Of a stretch of 39,497 nucleotides of DNA, positions 15,020-23,307 are shown piece by piece (position 1 is the first letter of the stretch; each line of letters opens with the position of its first letter). Below the pieces are notes generated by a model. That model was given only the letters and a program-made list of their open reading frames with translations, was not told where the DNA came from and searched no databases. Both the position numbers and the translations under genes were made by a program. Source of the DNA: Bacteroidetes bacterium UBA1947 (GTDB lineage: Bacteria; Bacteroidota; Bacteroidia; Chitinophagales; Chitinophagaceae); NCBI GenBank assembly GCA_002336915.1, contig DDET01000022.1, positions 49,635-89,131 of the forward strand, read 5' to 3'.

Positions 15020-16066
15020 ATGACCGATCTTTCAAAGTTCGACCCCAACTCGGTGGGTTTAAGATCAAATAACATATTTGGCTTGCCCTTTAGTGAAGAT
15101 GAATCTGCGCTGGTCTTACTCCCGGTTCCATGGGAAGTTACCGTGTCCTACAGGCAGGGTACGGCTCGCGGACCGGAGCACATTTTCGATGCCTCGATGC
15201 AGGTCGATCTGTACGACCCGGATGTGTGTGAGGGCTGGAAGAAAGGCTTCCACATGCTGCCGATCGATAAAAATATCCGCAAGAAAAGCGACTACCAGCG
15301 CCAGTGTGCCGAGCTTATTATTTCTTACCTGGTGGAAGGCGGCGTTGTTTCGGAAAATGAACAGCTTTCGGAAAAACTGGCGGAGATAAACAATGGCGGC
15401 GCTATGCTGCAAAACTGGGTGCACGAAATGACGGCTAGCCTGTTGAAAGAAGGTAAAAAAGTAGGTCTTATAGGTGGTGACCATAGCACACCACTAGGTT
15501 TTATAAAGGCACTGTCGGAAATACATGATGATTTTGGCATACTGCAGATCGATGCACATGCAGATCTGCGCGACGCTTATGAAGGCTTTACTTATTCGCA
15601 CGCTTCCATCATGTACAATGTAATGAAGGAAGTGCCGCAGGTAAAAAAATTGGTACAGGTTGGCGTTCGCGATTATTGCGATGAGGAGCTCGACATCATA
15701 CAGAACAGTAATGGTCGTATCACCACCTTTTTCGACCGCGATATCAAAGCACAGCAATACGAAGGTGCTACATGGAAGCAGCAATGCGACCAGATAATAA
15801 ATGCATTACCACAGAAGGTCTACATAAGCTTTGACATTGACGGCCTTGATCCAAAGCTCTGCCCTGATACAGGCACTCCAGTTCCCGGCGGTTTTGAGCT
15901 TGAGCAGGTATTCTATCTGTTCCGGCAACTGCTTGCCAGCGGCCGCGACCTCATAGGTTTTGACCTCAACGAAGTTTCATGCGGCGAGCATAGTGTTGAT
16001 GGCATAGATGCCATAGTTGGGGCACGTGTGCTCTACAAGCTCTGCAACTTAATGGTAGCTAAGTAA
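15020..16066 (+). CDS. Arginase/agmatinase-family ureohydrolase
   Basis: Binuclear manganese hydrolases of this family act on arginine, agmatine, formiminoglutamate or related guanidino compounds. The 348-residue product has the metal-binding blocks GGDHS near residue 155, QIDAHADLRD near 178 and SFDIDGLDP near 275, plus a conserved FDLNEV segment near 317. It starts at ATG 15020; the open frame extends four codons to a TTG. It is longer than E. coli SpeB (306) and has an inserted region (about 85-135) before the first metal motif, a form common in Bacteroidota. A TAAATTCG element (14991-14998) and a copy of the AT-rich repeat lie upstream. The substrate cannot be assigned from sequence, and no polyamine genes are adjacent. 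Confidence 0.88.
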   Translation: MTDLSKFDPNSVGLRSNNIFGLPFSEDESALVLLPVPWEVTVSYRQGTARGPEHIFDASMQVDLYDPDVCEGWKKGFHMLPIDKNIRKKSDYQRQCAELIISYLVEGGVVSENEQLSEKLAEINNGGAMLQNWVHEMTASLLKEGKKVGLIGGDHSTPLGFIKALSEIHDDFGILQIDAHADLRDAYEGFTYSHASIMYNVMKEVPQVKKLVQVGVRDYCDEELDIIQNSNGRITTFFDRDIKAQQYEGATWKQQCDQIINALPQKVYISFDIDGLDPKLCPDTGTPVPGGFELEQVFYLFRQLLASGRDLIGFDLNEVSCGEHSVDGIDAIVGARVLYKLCNLMVAK

Positions 16067-16093
16067 GATCGTTTCTTCTTAAGTAATTTTTAA

Positions 16094-16119
16094 AAATGTC
16101 CTGCTTATGCAGGACATTT
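16094..16119 (+). terminator. Hairpin after the arginase-family gene
   Basis: A perfect eleven-pair stem AAATGTCCTGC/GCAGGACATTT with loop TTAT. It is not followed by a long T-run, so it may be an inefficient terminator or an mRNA-stabilising hairpin. Confidence 0.55.
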
Positions 16120-16237
16120 GTGCGGTTAGTAAAACACTGACCAAAAGCATCTTTTGCCCTGATTTTCGTCATTCATTCGCACACTGCCTGCTTTTTATTT
16201 TTGTTGAAGATTTTATAAAAAGCAAAAAACGGTGAAG

Positions 16238-18124
16238 ATGAAAACAAAATTACTTTCGGCTTTAGTCCTTGCTGCAGGCATTAGTATTACGGCGCAGGCG
16301 CAGGCCCCCTATGTGTTATTAGGACATAGCTATACGCAGGATTTTTCAACACTTGCCACAGGCTTACCCCAGGGATGGCAGGTGTACAAAAATGCAACGA
16401 TAACCAGCCTCGGCACGGTAGCTACATTCAATGCCGCTCCCACGCCATGGGCTTCAGGTACAGGTGCATTTAACAATTATGCCGCAAAGGATACCTTCTA
16501 TGCAGGCGCGCCGGCAGCAAACCAAAACACGGCGACCAACAGGGCTCTTGGTGTTAAACAAGATGCTACACTCAATGCAGGCGCTGCCTTCGTTTTCAGG
16601 GTACATGATACAAAAGGCCTTAATGGCATGCAGTTCTCTTTCGATCTTGCGTCACTTGATCTCAACGCAGCCCGCACTACGATCTGGTGGGTAGATTATG
16701 CAATAGGTTCAAGCCCAACTTCTTTTACATCTATAGCCGTTATGGCCGATAGGGCAACCGGGAACAACACTTTTAAGCTACGAACAATATCCGGTATGCT
16801 TCCTGAGAATGTAAATAACCAGGATAGCAATGTTTGGATTCGCGTGATAGCTGTCGACCCTTCAATGGGTGCACTAACATGGCCAACATCGGCAATTGAC
16901 AATTTTATGCTTACATGGACCGGTAAGCCCCCGCTTACTATGGCCAGCAACAGGACCAATGTTCCCTGCTATGGTGGGCAGACAGGTGCTTACGATCTCG
17001 TTGTGGGCGGAGCTGCACCTCCATACCAGTATGCTGTGGATAGCATAGCACCAAATCCTCCTGTGTTTTCCAATAGTCCGCTGTTCACTGCCTTATTTGC
17101 CGGTGTACATACTATAATGGTGAAAGATGCAGATGGCGACATCAGCTACTTTGCCGATACTATTACACAACCTGCTCCCCTCGGCTCTTATATGAAAAAG
17201 CTGAACGACGTTACTTGTTATGCAGGTGCTGATGGTGCAGCTTACATAAAAACATGGGGTGGTACAGCTCCCTATCAATATAGTTGGGATGGTGCACAGT
17301 ATAGCGCATTCAAAGGAAACAGGGATACTAATATCGCATTGAACGGGGGCCTTCATGTAGTTACGGTGAGGGACACGAACAATTGCGTGATAGCAGACAA
17401 TAAATACGTTCCGCAGCCCGACAGCATTGTAGCAACACTAACAGTTCACGATGTGTATTGCCCCGGTGGAACAAGCGGTTCCATTTGTGCAAGCGGTATT
17501 GAGGGTGGCAATGGTAAATTCACATATGAATGGAGCACAACACCGGTAAATGTCACTCATATGGTACAAGATCTTCCCGCAGGCACATATTCCTTTACTG
17601 TTACCGATTACAAAAATTGCTCTAACACCTTCGTTGCTACTGTGTCTCAGCCAGATCCTATTATAGCTGTAAAGAACATTACCCCCGATATGGGCAACTG
17701 CACTGGTAGCGTAACAGTTACGCCGACAGGCGGTACACCCGGCTACACTTATGAATGGAGCACAGGCAGCACGGCACAATCTATATCAGATCTTTGTTAT
17801 GGCCAGGTATACTTCCTGAGGGTTACCGATAGCAGGGAATGTTCTATGATGGATACAATAACTGTTCCGCTTCCTACAGGTATAGCTGAAGCTGGTAATG
17901 ACAATGCCATCAAATTATACCCCAATCCTGCAGCAGATGTTTTACACATCGAGGCAGCACAAAGCGTTAATGTGCTAATATCTGATATATCGGGTAAGAT
18001 AATGCTTACCGTGTACGATGCGAAAGAGATGCCTGTGTCAAACCTCGCGACAGGTATGTACATCATCAGTATCTACAATGACAAAAATGAGCTTATTGCA
18101 CACGAAAAGTTCATGAAACAATAG
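16238..18124 (+). CDS. T9SS-secreted protein with SprB-type repeats
   Basis: A 628-residue secreted protein. It has a signal peptide (1-22, ending AQAQA), an N-terminal beta-rich domain (about 30-230) resembling a jelly-roll ligand-binding fold, then four SprB-type repeats (about 235-550). Each repeat has the form C-x-G-x2-G ... GGxxPYxYxW ... LxAGxYxxxVxDxxxC, recognised by CYGGQTGAYD, CYAGADGAAY, CPGGTSGSIC and NCTGSVTVTPTGG. The last 70 residues (KLYPNPAADVLHIE...SNLATGMYIISI) are a type A T9SS sorting domain, so the protein should cross the outer membrane and be anchored or released at the surface. SprB repeats occur in adhesins of gliding bacteria; a surface adhesin role is likely but not proven. 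The start is ATG 16238, since the longer frame begins with GTG. Confidence 0.88.
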   Translation: MKTKLLSALVLAAGISITAQAQAPYVLLGHSYTQDFSTLATGLPQGWQVYKNATITSLGTVATFNAAPTPWASGTGAFNNYAAKDTFYAGAPAANQNTATNRALGVKQDATLNAGAAFVFRVHDTKGLNGMQFSFDLASLDLNAARTTIWWVDYAIGSSPTSFTSIAVMADRATGNNTFKLRTISGMLPENVNNQDSNVWIRVIAVDPSMGALTWPTSAIDNFMLTWTGKPPLTMASNRTNVPCYGGQTGAYDLVVGGAAPPYQYAVDSIAPNPPVFSNSPLFTALFAGVHTIMVKDADGDISYFADTITQPAPLGSYMKKLNDVTCYAGADGAAYIKTWGGTAPYQYSWDGAQYSAFKGNRDTNIALNGGLHVVTVRDTNNCVIADNKYVPQPDSIVATLTVHDVYCPGGTSGSICASGIEGGNGKFTYEWSTTPVNVTHMVQDLPAGTYSFTVTDYKNCSNTFVATVSQPDPIIAVKNITPDMGNCTGSVTVTPTGGTPGYTYEWSTGSTAQSISDLCYGQVYFLRVTDSRECSMMDTITVPLPTGIAEAGNDNAIKLYPNPAADVLHIEAAQSVNVLISDISGKIMLTVYDAKEMPVSNLATGMYIISIYNDKNELIAHEKFMKQ

Positions 18125-18150
18125 TTACGCAGCAATTTCACAACTTGTTA

Positions 18151-18178
18151 GGGTGGCCGCAGGCCACCCTTTCGTTTT
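18151..18178 (+). terminator. Terminator after the SprB-repeat gene
   Basis: Stem GGGTGGCC/GGCCACCC (eight pairs) with loop GCA, then TTTCGTTTT. It lies inside the longest frame of the next gene and so supports that gene's later start at 18255. Confidence 0.8.
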
Positions 18179-18215
18179 CATGTCATTTTCCGTGCCTTTT
18201 TTCCTGCCTAAACTA

Positions 18216-18244
18216 CATTTCCATATTTGCACATTTTCACATTA
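18216..18244. repeat. AT-rich intergenic repeat, copy C
   Basis: CATATTTGCACATTTTCACA closely matches copy B; it lies 11 bases before the ATG of the MFS gene. Confidence 0.55.
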
Positions 18245-18254
18245 CTTTAGCCAT

Positions 18255-19577
18255 ATGGAAAACGTAGCCATTACTTCCACCAAACCGGTACACCGTGCAT
18301 GGGCCATGTACGACTGGGCCAATTCTGCTTACAACCTCGTTATCACTTCAACCATTTTCCCGGCGTACTATGCAGCCATCACCACTGTTAAGGATGGCGA
18401 CAAGGTAATAAGCGACACGGTAACATTCTTTGGTATCACTTTAAAGAACAGTACCCTCTTCGATTATTCCATAGCCGCTGCCTATCTTATCATTGCTCTC
18501 ATTTCACCCATACTCTCATCCATAGCCGACTATAAGGGTAATAAAAAGCGCTTCATGCAGCTTTTTTGTTACCTCGGTTCGCTGGCATGTTGTGGGCTCT
18601 ATTTCTTTAAAGCCGATACACTGGAGTGGGGCATAGTCTGTTCATCCATAGCAGCGCTCGGTTATTGCGGCAGCATTGTATTTTACAACTCTTACCTGCC
18701 CGAGATAGCCCTTGAAGAGGAGCGCGACAAAGTGAGCGCACAGGGTTTTGCATATGGCTACATCGGTAGCGTACTGCTGCAGCTCATTTGCTTCCTCTTT
18801 GTCCTCAAGCCGGATTGGTTTGGTATTAAAGACAGTTCTTTTGCGCCTCGTCTTTCCTTCCTGCTCGTGGGTTTATGGTGGTTCGGTTTTGCACAGATCA
18901 CTTTTTTCAAATTGCCTAAGACACTGCCTTCCGATAAAAGGCCGGGGCATAATATATTCTCCAATGGCTTTTACGAGTTGAGCAAAGTATGGCAGCAGCT
19001 ACGCCGCTTGCCGGTACTCAAAACATACCTCGGCGCTTTCTTTTTTTACAGTATGGGGGTGCAAACCGTTATGCTTGCCGCAACCTTGTTTGGTAGTAAG
19101 GAGATGAGGCTTGAGACGAGCCAGTTGATCGCTGTCATACTGATCATACAACTGGTGGCTATAGCAGGTGCTTACATTATGGCAAAGCTATCCGACAGGT
19201 TTGGCAACCTCAGGGTGCTGCTTTTTGTCATCTTCATCTGGATAGGTGTATGCATAGCAGCCTATTTTATACAAACCGCTATGGAGTTTTACATTGTGGC
19301 GGCAGTCGTCGGTTTGGTGATGGGGGGTATACAATCACTCAGCCGCTCCACTTACTCCAAGCTCATGCCCGTAACCCACGACACTGCATCATTTTTCAGC
19401 TTTTACGATGTTACCGAGAAACTGGCTATCGTTATCGGTATGATATCCTTCGGCTATATCGACCAGGTGCTGGATATGCGCAAGGCTATCATCGCACTCG
19501 TTGTATTTTTTGTTATAGGCGCCGCTATTTTGTACCTTGCTATCCTTAAACAAAAAGACAGGCGAATGACCCTGTAA
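18255..19577 (+). CDS. MFS permease, UMF1/Atg22-like family
   Basis: A 440-residue inner-membrane transporter with about twelve hydrophobic segments. The N-terminal MYDWANSAYNLVITSTIFPAYY is the hallmark of the UMF1 (Atg22-like) branch of the major facilitator superfamily. The repeat-A loop motif appears as ADYKGNKKRFM near residue 95, and its counterpart as LSDRFGNLR near 317. GGIQSLSRSTYSKLMP near 360 is also typical. The yeast relative Atg22 exports amino acids from the vacuole; bacterial substrates are unknown. The start at ATG 18255 was chosen because the upstream part of the open frame contains the previous gene's terminator and an intergenic repeat. The following hydrolase gene is 34 bases away and may be co-transcribed. 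Confidence 0.9.
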   Translation: MENVAITSTKPVHRAWAMYDWANSAYNLVITSTIFPAYYAAITTVKDGDKVISDTVTFFGITLKNSTLFDYSIAAAYLIIALISPILSSIADYKGNKKRFMQLFCYLGSLACCGLYFFKADTLEWGIVCSSIAALGYCGSIVFYNSYLPEIALEEERDKVSAQGFAYGYIGSVLLQLICFLFVLKPDWFGIKDSSFAPRLSFLLVGLWWFGFAQITFFKLPKTLPSDKRPGHNIFSNGFYELSKVWQQLRRLPVLKTYLGAFFFYSMGVQTVMLAATLFGSKEMRLETSQLIAVILIIQLVAIAGAYIMAKLSDRFGNLRVLLFVIFIWIGVCIAAYFIQTAMEFYIVAAVVGLVMGGIQSLSRSTYSKLMPVTHDTASFFSFYDVTEKLAIVIGMISFGYIDQVLDMRKAIIALVVFFVIGAAILYLAILKQKDRRMTL

Positions 19578-19611
19578 GCTTTTCGGTTTTGACTTTTAAC
19601 TTTTGAATTAG

Positions 19612-20460
19612 ATGAAGCTATACACAATAAACACAGGATATTTCAAGCTGGATGGTGGTGCCATGCACGGCGTAGTGCCCAAAAGCATGTGGAACAAAGT
19701 GAACCCGGCTGATGATAATAATATGTGCTCATGGGCGTTGCGTTGCCTGCTTATAGAGCATGGTAATTACAGGATATTGGTTGACAATGGCATAGGCACG
19801 AAGCAGGATGAGCGCTTCTTTGGCCACTACTACCTGCATGGCGATGATACGCTGGAGAAGTCGCTGGCAGTGCATGGTTTCACTACCGATGATATTACCG
19901 ACGTTTTTCTCACCCATCTCCATTTCGATCATTGTGGCGGCTCTATAAAGCGTGATGGCGATAAGCTGGTACCGGCATTTAAGAATGCAACTTACTGGAG
20001 CAATGAAGCCCACTGGCACTCTGCACTACAGCCTAATGATCGTGAGAAAGCATCATTTCTTAAAGAGAACATATTGCCTATACAGGAGAGTGGGCAGCTA
20101 AAGTTTGTTAGCTCCGGTGATGGTGAGGAATGGATGGAAGACATCCGCATCCGCATTGTGAATGGCCATACCGATTCCATGATGCTGCCACAAATCAACT
20201 ATAAGGGTACCACCGTGCTCTTTTGTGCCGACTTACTGCCCAGTGCTGCCCACATCAGTATGCCATGGGTAATGGCATACGATATGCGCCCCCTCGATAC
20301 CATGACAGAAAAGAAAAGGATACTCAATGAAGCAGCGGCTAATAATTGGGTGCTGTTCTTCGAGCACGATAATACTATCGAGTGCTGCACAGTTCAAAAT
20401 ACCGAGCGGGGTGTGAAGCTGAAAGAATCCTTTAAGCTCAGCGAACTGGATAACAGATAA
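19612..20460 (+). CDS. Metallo-beta-lactamase-fold hydrolase
   Basis: A 282-residue soluble MBL-fold enzyme. The metal motif THLHFDHCGG (HxHxDH) lies near residue 102, followed by NGHTDSM (third His) near 184, CADLLPS (bridging Asp) near 205 and FFEHDN (last His) near 253. The overall layout, with an N-terminal Gly-rich strand (FKLDGGAMHGVVPK), resembles the AHL-lactonase/YtnP branch of the superfamily, but lactonase activity cannot be claimed from motifs alone. There is no signal peptide, so it is cytoplasmic. It lies close behind the MFS gene. The gap before it contains a TTTTGACTTTTAACTTTTGA stretch of the kind often seen in Bacteroidota spacers. Confidence 0.88.
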   Translation: MKLYTINTGYFKLDGGAMHGVVPKSMWNKVNPADDNNMCSWALRCLLIEHGNYRILVDNGIGTKQDERFFGHYYLHGDDTLEKSLAVHGFTTDDITDVFLTHLHFDHCGGSIKRDGDKLVPAFKNATYWSNEAHWHSALQPNDREKASFLKENILPIQESGQLKFVSSGDGEEWMEDIRIRIVNGHTDSMMLPQINYKGTTVLFCADLLPSAAHISMPWVMAYDMRPLDTMTEKKRILNEAAANNWVLFFEHDNTIECCTVQNTERGVKLKESFKLSELDNR

Positions 20461-20584
20461 TAAATAAATACACATCCTGGCGAGGAGCTTTTACCCCATA
20501 TATCTATACCCTTATATTTCAACTGCCATGGCACAGATTTTACTGCAAAATCTATATCTTTAAACGCTAAAAATAATCCCGACC

Positions 20585-21025
20585 ATGACGGAGGCAATAA
20601 TAGAAAAGGACATACTGCTAGCTGAGGACGATAATGACGATGTGCTGATCTTTGACCTGGCTATGAAACAAATTGACATCCCCCACGTAATGCGGCATGC
20701 TGAGAATGGAGAGGTGCTTTTCGTTCTACTCAAAGAGAAAGTGCCTTATATCCTCTTCCTCGATATTCATATGCCTTGCAAGGACGGACTGGCATGCATT
20801 GTGGAAATACGCAAGAATAAAGAGTATGATAACATGCCTGTTATCATGTACACATCCAACTTGTCTGAGAGGATCGTGGAGGACTGTTTCCGTAACGGGG
20901 CTAATTTGTATATGACAAAGACCGCCACCATCAATGGGCTGGTAGAGAAGCTTAGAAAGGTATTTTCGGTGGACTGGAATAACTACATGCATTATCCCCC
21001 GCAGAACCAGTTTGTTTTAAGCTAA
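20585..21025 (+). CDS. Single-domain response regulator (CheY-like receiver)
   Basis: A 146-residue receiver domain with no output domain. The acidic pair is in LLAEDDNDD near residue 14, the phospho-acceptor Asp in LFLDIHMPCKDG near 60, the Thr switch in IMYTSN near 89 and the conserved Lys in MTKTATING near 111. This form (receiver with AEDDxDD and LFLDIxMP) is common in Bacteroidota as free-standing regulators that dock on kinases or phosphorelay proteins. No histidine kinase lies next to it. The C-terminal tail (VDWNNYMHYPPQNQFVLS) extends past the receiver fold. A TATCTTTA element (20555-20562) upstream is a plausible -7 box. Confidence 0.92.
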   Translation: MTEAIIEKDILLAEDDNDDVLIFDLAMKQIDIPHVMRHAENGEVLFVLLKEKVPYILFLDIHMPCKDGLACIVEIRKNKEYDNMPVIMYTSNLSERIVEDCFRNGANLYMTKTATINGLVEKLRKVFSVDWNNYMHYPPQNQFVLS

Positions 21026-21136
21026 GGCCTGGCTGAACATGCAATGACTTCCGCAAGTGTGCGGGACAGGTATGGATTGACTATGTTTTGACCTGCTGAC
21101 CCATTAGAGCAAATAGTTATTTCCTGTTTTCCTGTC

Positions 21137-21152
21137 GGAAATTATAATTTCC
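21137..21152. repeat. 16-base perfect palindrome
   Basis: GGAAATTATAATTTCC is a perfect inverted repeat and a plausible dimer operator. Its half-site TTTCC is shared with the TTATTTCC copies on both sides. Confidence 0.75.
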
Positions 21153-21220
21153 CTTTTTTAAAACGCAATCGGCGAAAATGCTTGCCAGTATTGCCATATG
21201 CGTGAAAATAATTATTTCCT

Positions 21221-21263
21221 GTTATTTCCCTTTCTTACCTATTCCCGGGAAAAGGGAAATAAC
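21221..21263. repeat. Long inverted repeat with internal palindrome
   Basis: Arms GTTATTTCCCTTT (21221-21233) and AAAGGGAAATAAC (21251-21263) are exact complements. The 17-base loop contains the palindrome TCCCGGGA (21243-21250). RNA from either strand would fold strongly. Confidence 0.75.
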
Positions 21264-21433
21264 TCCTTTTCGTAATGTTATCTCGTGTCTAATAAAAGAC
21301 GCGATTTCGGTTTTACAATTGCCCGCTCGAATCATTATTTCATTTTCATCATTTCAAAGAACTTCAGGTGCCTACACTACAAAAAATCAGGCACTACGCA
21401 AGTTACGAAACGGGGAGCGGCTGCTCCAAAAAA

Positions 21434-21442
21434 TGTGGATAA
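21434..21442 (-). promoter_or_regulatory. Consensus DnaA box
   Basis: TGTGGATAA on the plus strand is the exact complement of TTATCCACA. I saw no second exact copy in this region or beside dnaA. It is followed by ATAAAATTATAATTG-like AT-rich sequence. Confidence 0.45.
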
Positions 21443-21642
21443 GAAGTCATAAAATTATAATTGTTCATGTGGCCTGGAGGATAGTTAGTGATAATAGATA
21501 GTTGGACTTTTCGAAAGCCGGTTATTACCAAATGCCTGTTCACTGACTACTATCATCCCTAAACTTTACATTTCCCTGACAAAGCGGCTCTTTAAAGAGA
21601 AGGGCAGAGCGTAGCTTTGCAGAGTCAATATTTTAATATTTT

Positions 21643-22773
21643 ATGAGCAAATTTACTGCCTTATTTATACCCCTTATTGCCAGCGCATTATTGTGTTCTG
21701 TGTACAGTAGAGCACAGGCACCAAAAGGCTTTGTATTGAGGACCCCTGCCAATGTGCATGGTACCACCGCAAAAGACATGTCTTACCCCGATGAGAAGCA
21801 TTTTAAGAACATGCAACAGCTCACCTTTGGCGGTGACAATGCAGAGGCTTATTTTGGTCCCGATAGTAAAAATATCACCTTCCAGCGCACCAACCCTAAG
21901 GAAGGGCTAAGCTGCGACCAGATCTTTTTTGCCGCGCTGCCTATAGGGCCCGGCCAGCCGATGCGGTCCAAAATGGTAAGCACCGGCAAGGGACGCACTA
22001 CCTGCGCTTATATAATGCCTGATAGAAAGCACTTCTTATATGCTTCCACACATAAGGCGGCAGATAGCTGCCCGCCGGTACCGGATAAGAAAGTGATCAA
22101 AAAATACGTATGGCCCATATATGACAGCTACGACATTTTTGTAGCCGATCTAAAGGGCAAGATCACCAAACAGCTTACCAATACGCCCGGCTATGATGCG
22201 GAAGGTACCGTATCGCCAAAGGGGGACAAGATCGTCTTTACCTCCATGCGCAATGGCGACCTGGACATCTACACCATGAACCTGGATGGCACTAATGTAA
22301 AACAAATAACGCACGAGCTGGGATACGATGGCGGTGCCTGCTTCTCACCAGATGGCAAGAAACTGGTGTGGCGTGCATCGCGCCCCAAAACGGAGGAAGA
22401 AGTAAAGGAGTATAAAGAACTGCTGGCAAAAGGCCTTGTGATGCCTACCCAGATGGAGATATTTGTGGCCGATACCGACGGCCGGAATGTACAGCAGGTA
22501 ACCAAACTGGGCAAGGCCAACTGGGCACCCGCCTTTGCACCCGATGGCAAGCGCATCATATTTGCAAGCGACTACGAGTACCCTAAAGGTTTCCCCTTCA
22601 ACCTATACCTCATCAACATAGACGGTACAGGACTGGAAAAGATATCGCATGATGGCAGTTTTGATGCCTTCCCCATGTTCTCGCCCGATGGCAAGAAGCT
22701 CATTTTCAGCTCGAACCGCAACAATGGCGGCGGCCACGACACAAACGTGTTCGTGTGCGACTGGGTGGAGTAA
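21643..22773 (+). CDS. Exported TolB-like beta-propeller (PD40 repeat) protein
   Basis: A 376-residue protein with a signal peptide (1-25, ending SRAQA) and a series of PD40/WD40-like blades. Blades are marked by SPDGKKLVF-type strands: AEAYFGPDSKNITF, GTVSPKGDKIVFTS, ACFSPDGKKLVWRAS, PAFAPDGKRIIFAS and PMFSPDGKKLIFSS, each followed by a DIYTMNLDGTN-type partner strand. Such propellers bind proteins or glycans and often accompany exported peptidases, but no catalytic domain is attached here and there is no T9SS sorting domain. It is likely periplasmic. A long palindrome-rich gap precedes it, so its expression may be controlled. The biological role is unknown. Confidence 0.85.
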   Translation: MSKFTALFIPLIASALLCSVYSRAQAPKGFVLRTPANVHGTTAKDMSYPDEKHFKNMQQLTFGGDNAEAYFGPDSKNITFQRTNPKEGLSCDQIFFAALPIGPGQPMRSKMVSTGKGRTTCAYIMPDRKHFLYASTHKAADSCPPVPDKKVIKKYVWPIYDSYDIFVADLKGKITKQLTNTPGYDAEGTVSPKGDKIVFTSMRNGDLDIYTMNLDGTNVKQITHELGYDGGACFSPDGKKLVWRASRPKTEEEVKEYKELLAKGLVMPTQMEIFVADTDGRNVQQVTKLGKANWAPAFAPDGKRIIFASDYEYPKGFPFNLYLINIDGTGLEKISHDGSFDAFPMFSPDGKKLIFSSNRNNGGGHDTNVFVCDWVE

Positions 22774-22788
22774 TTGCCTCACCCCCAG

Positions 22789-22809
22789 CCCCTCTCCAAG
22801 GGAGAGGGG
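22789..22809. repeat. Intergenic hairpin of the CCCCTCTCC/GGAGAGGGG type
   Basis: Nine-pair stem with an AAG loop, preceded by CACCCCCAG. Similar CACCCCCAGCCCCTCTCC blocks are familiar dispersed intergenic repeats in many bacterial genomes. It may also terminate the propeller gene. Confidence 0.6.
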
Positions 22810-22831
22810 TGACATGCAGAGTGCTCATGAT

Positions 22832-22861
22832 GCGTCTGACGCCGAAGAGGCGTGCTGACGC
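22832..22861. repeat. Two-tier hairpin before crcB
   Basis: Outer arms GCGTC/GACGC and inner arms ACGCC/GGCGT around a GAAGA loop. No fluoride riboswitch consensus is recognisable in or near it. Confidence 0.5.
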
Positions 22862-22920
22862 TAAGGGGGGTAATGATATGTTCATATAGGAATTTCGGCT
22901 GCAGGGTGTAACTTTAAGGA

Positions 22921-23298
22921 ATGAGAATCTTAGTCAACTTGCTTGCAGTTGGTGTTGGGGGCTTCTTTGGTAGTATAGCCCGTTATGGCACCAGTTACCT
23001 GGCAGGCAAGGTTACTGGCAGCCCTTTTCCATGGGGCACCTTCATTGTAAACATAAGCGGATGCCTGCTGATAGGCATCCTGTTTGGCCTTGGAACGCGG
23101 ATGCAGTGGCTGCAGGGCACGGGCTGGCTGCTGCTGGCAAGCGGCTTCTGCGGGGGCTATACCACCTTTTCCACCTTCGCCCTCGACAATATGAACCTTA
23201 TGGACAAGCAACTATCCTTTACCTCCATATTATATACCGTCCTTAGTGTAGTGATAGGCCTGCTGCTATGCAGGCTGGGCATAGCGATGGCGAGATAA
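22921..23298 (+). CDS. crcB: Fluoride ion channel FluC/CrcB
   Basis: A small inner-membrane channel that exports fluoride and works as a dual-topology dimer. The 125-residue product has four membrane segments and the family motifs GGFFGSIARY (near 13), PWGTFIVNISGC (near 38) with the conserved Asn, and GFCGGYTTFSTF (near 78) with the phenylalanine box. Length is normal. A TAACTTTA element (22909-22916) lies immediately upstream. The cytidine deaminase gene starts nine bases after its stop codon, so the two probably share a transcript; no functional link is known. Confidence 0.95.
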   Translation: MRILVNLLAVGVGGFFGSIARYGTSYLAGKVTGSPFPWGTFIVNISGCLLIGILFGLGTRMQWLQGTGWLLLASGFCGGYTTFSTFALDNMNLMDKQLSFTSILYTVLSVVIGLLLCRLGIAMAR

Positions 23299-23307
23299 AT
23301 ACACATC

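Larger units (their letters stand above)
21026..21642. other. 617-base palindrome-rich non-coding region with a DnaA box
   Basis: No gene can be supported here. The region contains a 16-base perfect palindrome (21137-21152), a 13-base perfect inverted repeat with a 17-base loop (21221-21263), several copies of TTATTTCC, a GGAGC/GCTCC hairpin (21414-21427), a GTGCCT/AGGCAC pair (21368-21394), a consensus DnaA box TGTGGATAA (21434-21442) followed by an AT-rich run, and a 12-base palindrome CTCTTTAAAGAG (21588-21599). It separates the response regulator from the propeller gene. It could be a regulatory hub, a small RNA locus or a replication-related site. Confidence 0.5.

Noticed and set aside
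18153..18254. The longer N-terminus of the MFS permease
   Set aside because: It would include a terminator hairpin and an intergenic repeat; the family-typical N-terminus starts at 18255.
21178..21501. A 107-codon open frame on the plus strand inside the palindrome-rich gap
   Set aside because: It runs through the long inverted repeat and resembles no family. A second frame over 21353-21442 also reads smoothly (FKELQVPTLQKIRHYASYE) and ends at the DnaA box, so it may be a gene relic, but the evidence is too thin to call.
22774..22920. A fluoride riboswitch ahead of crcB
   Set aside because: The conserved pseudoknot bases and short stem of the crcB motif are absent; the hairpins present look like dispersed repeats.
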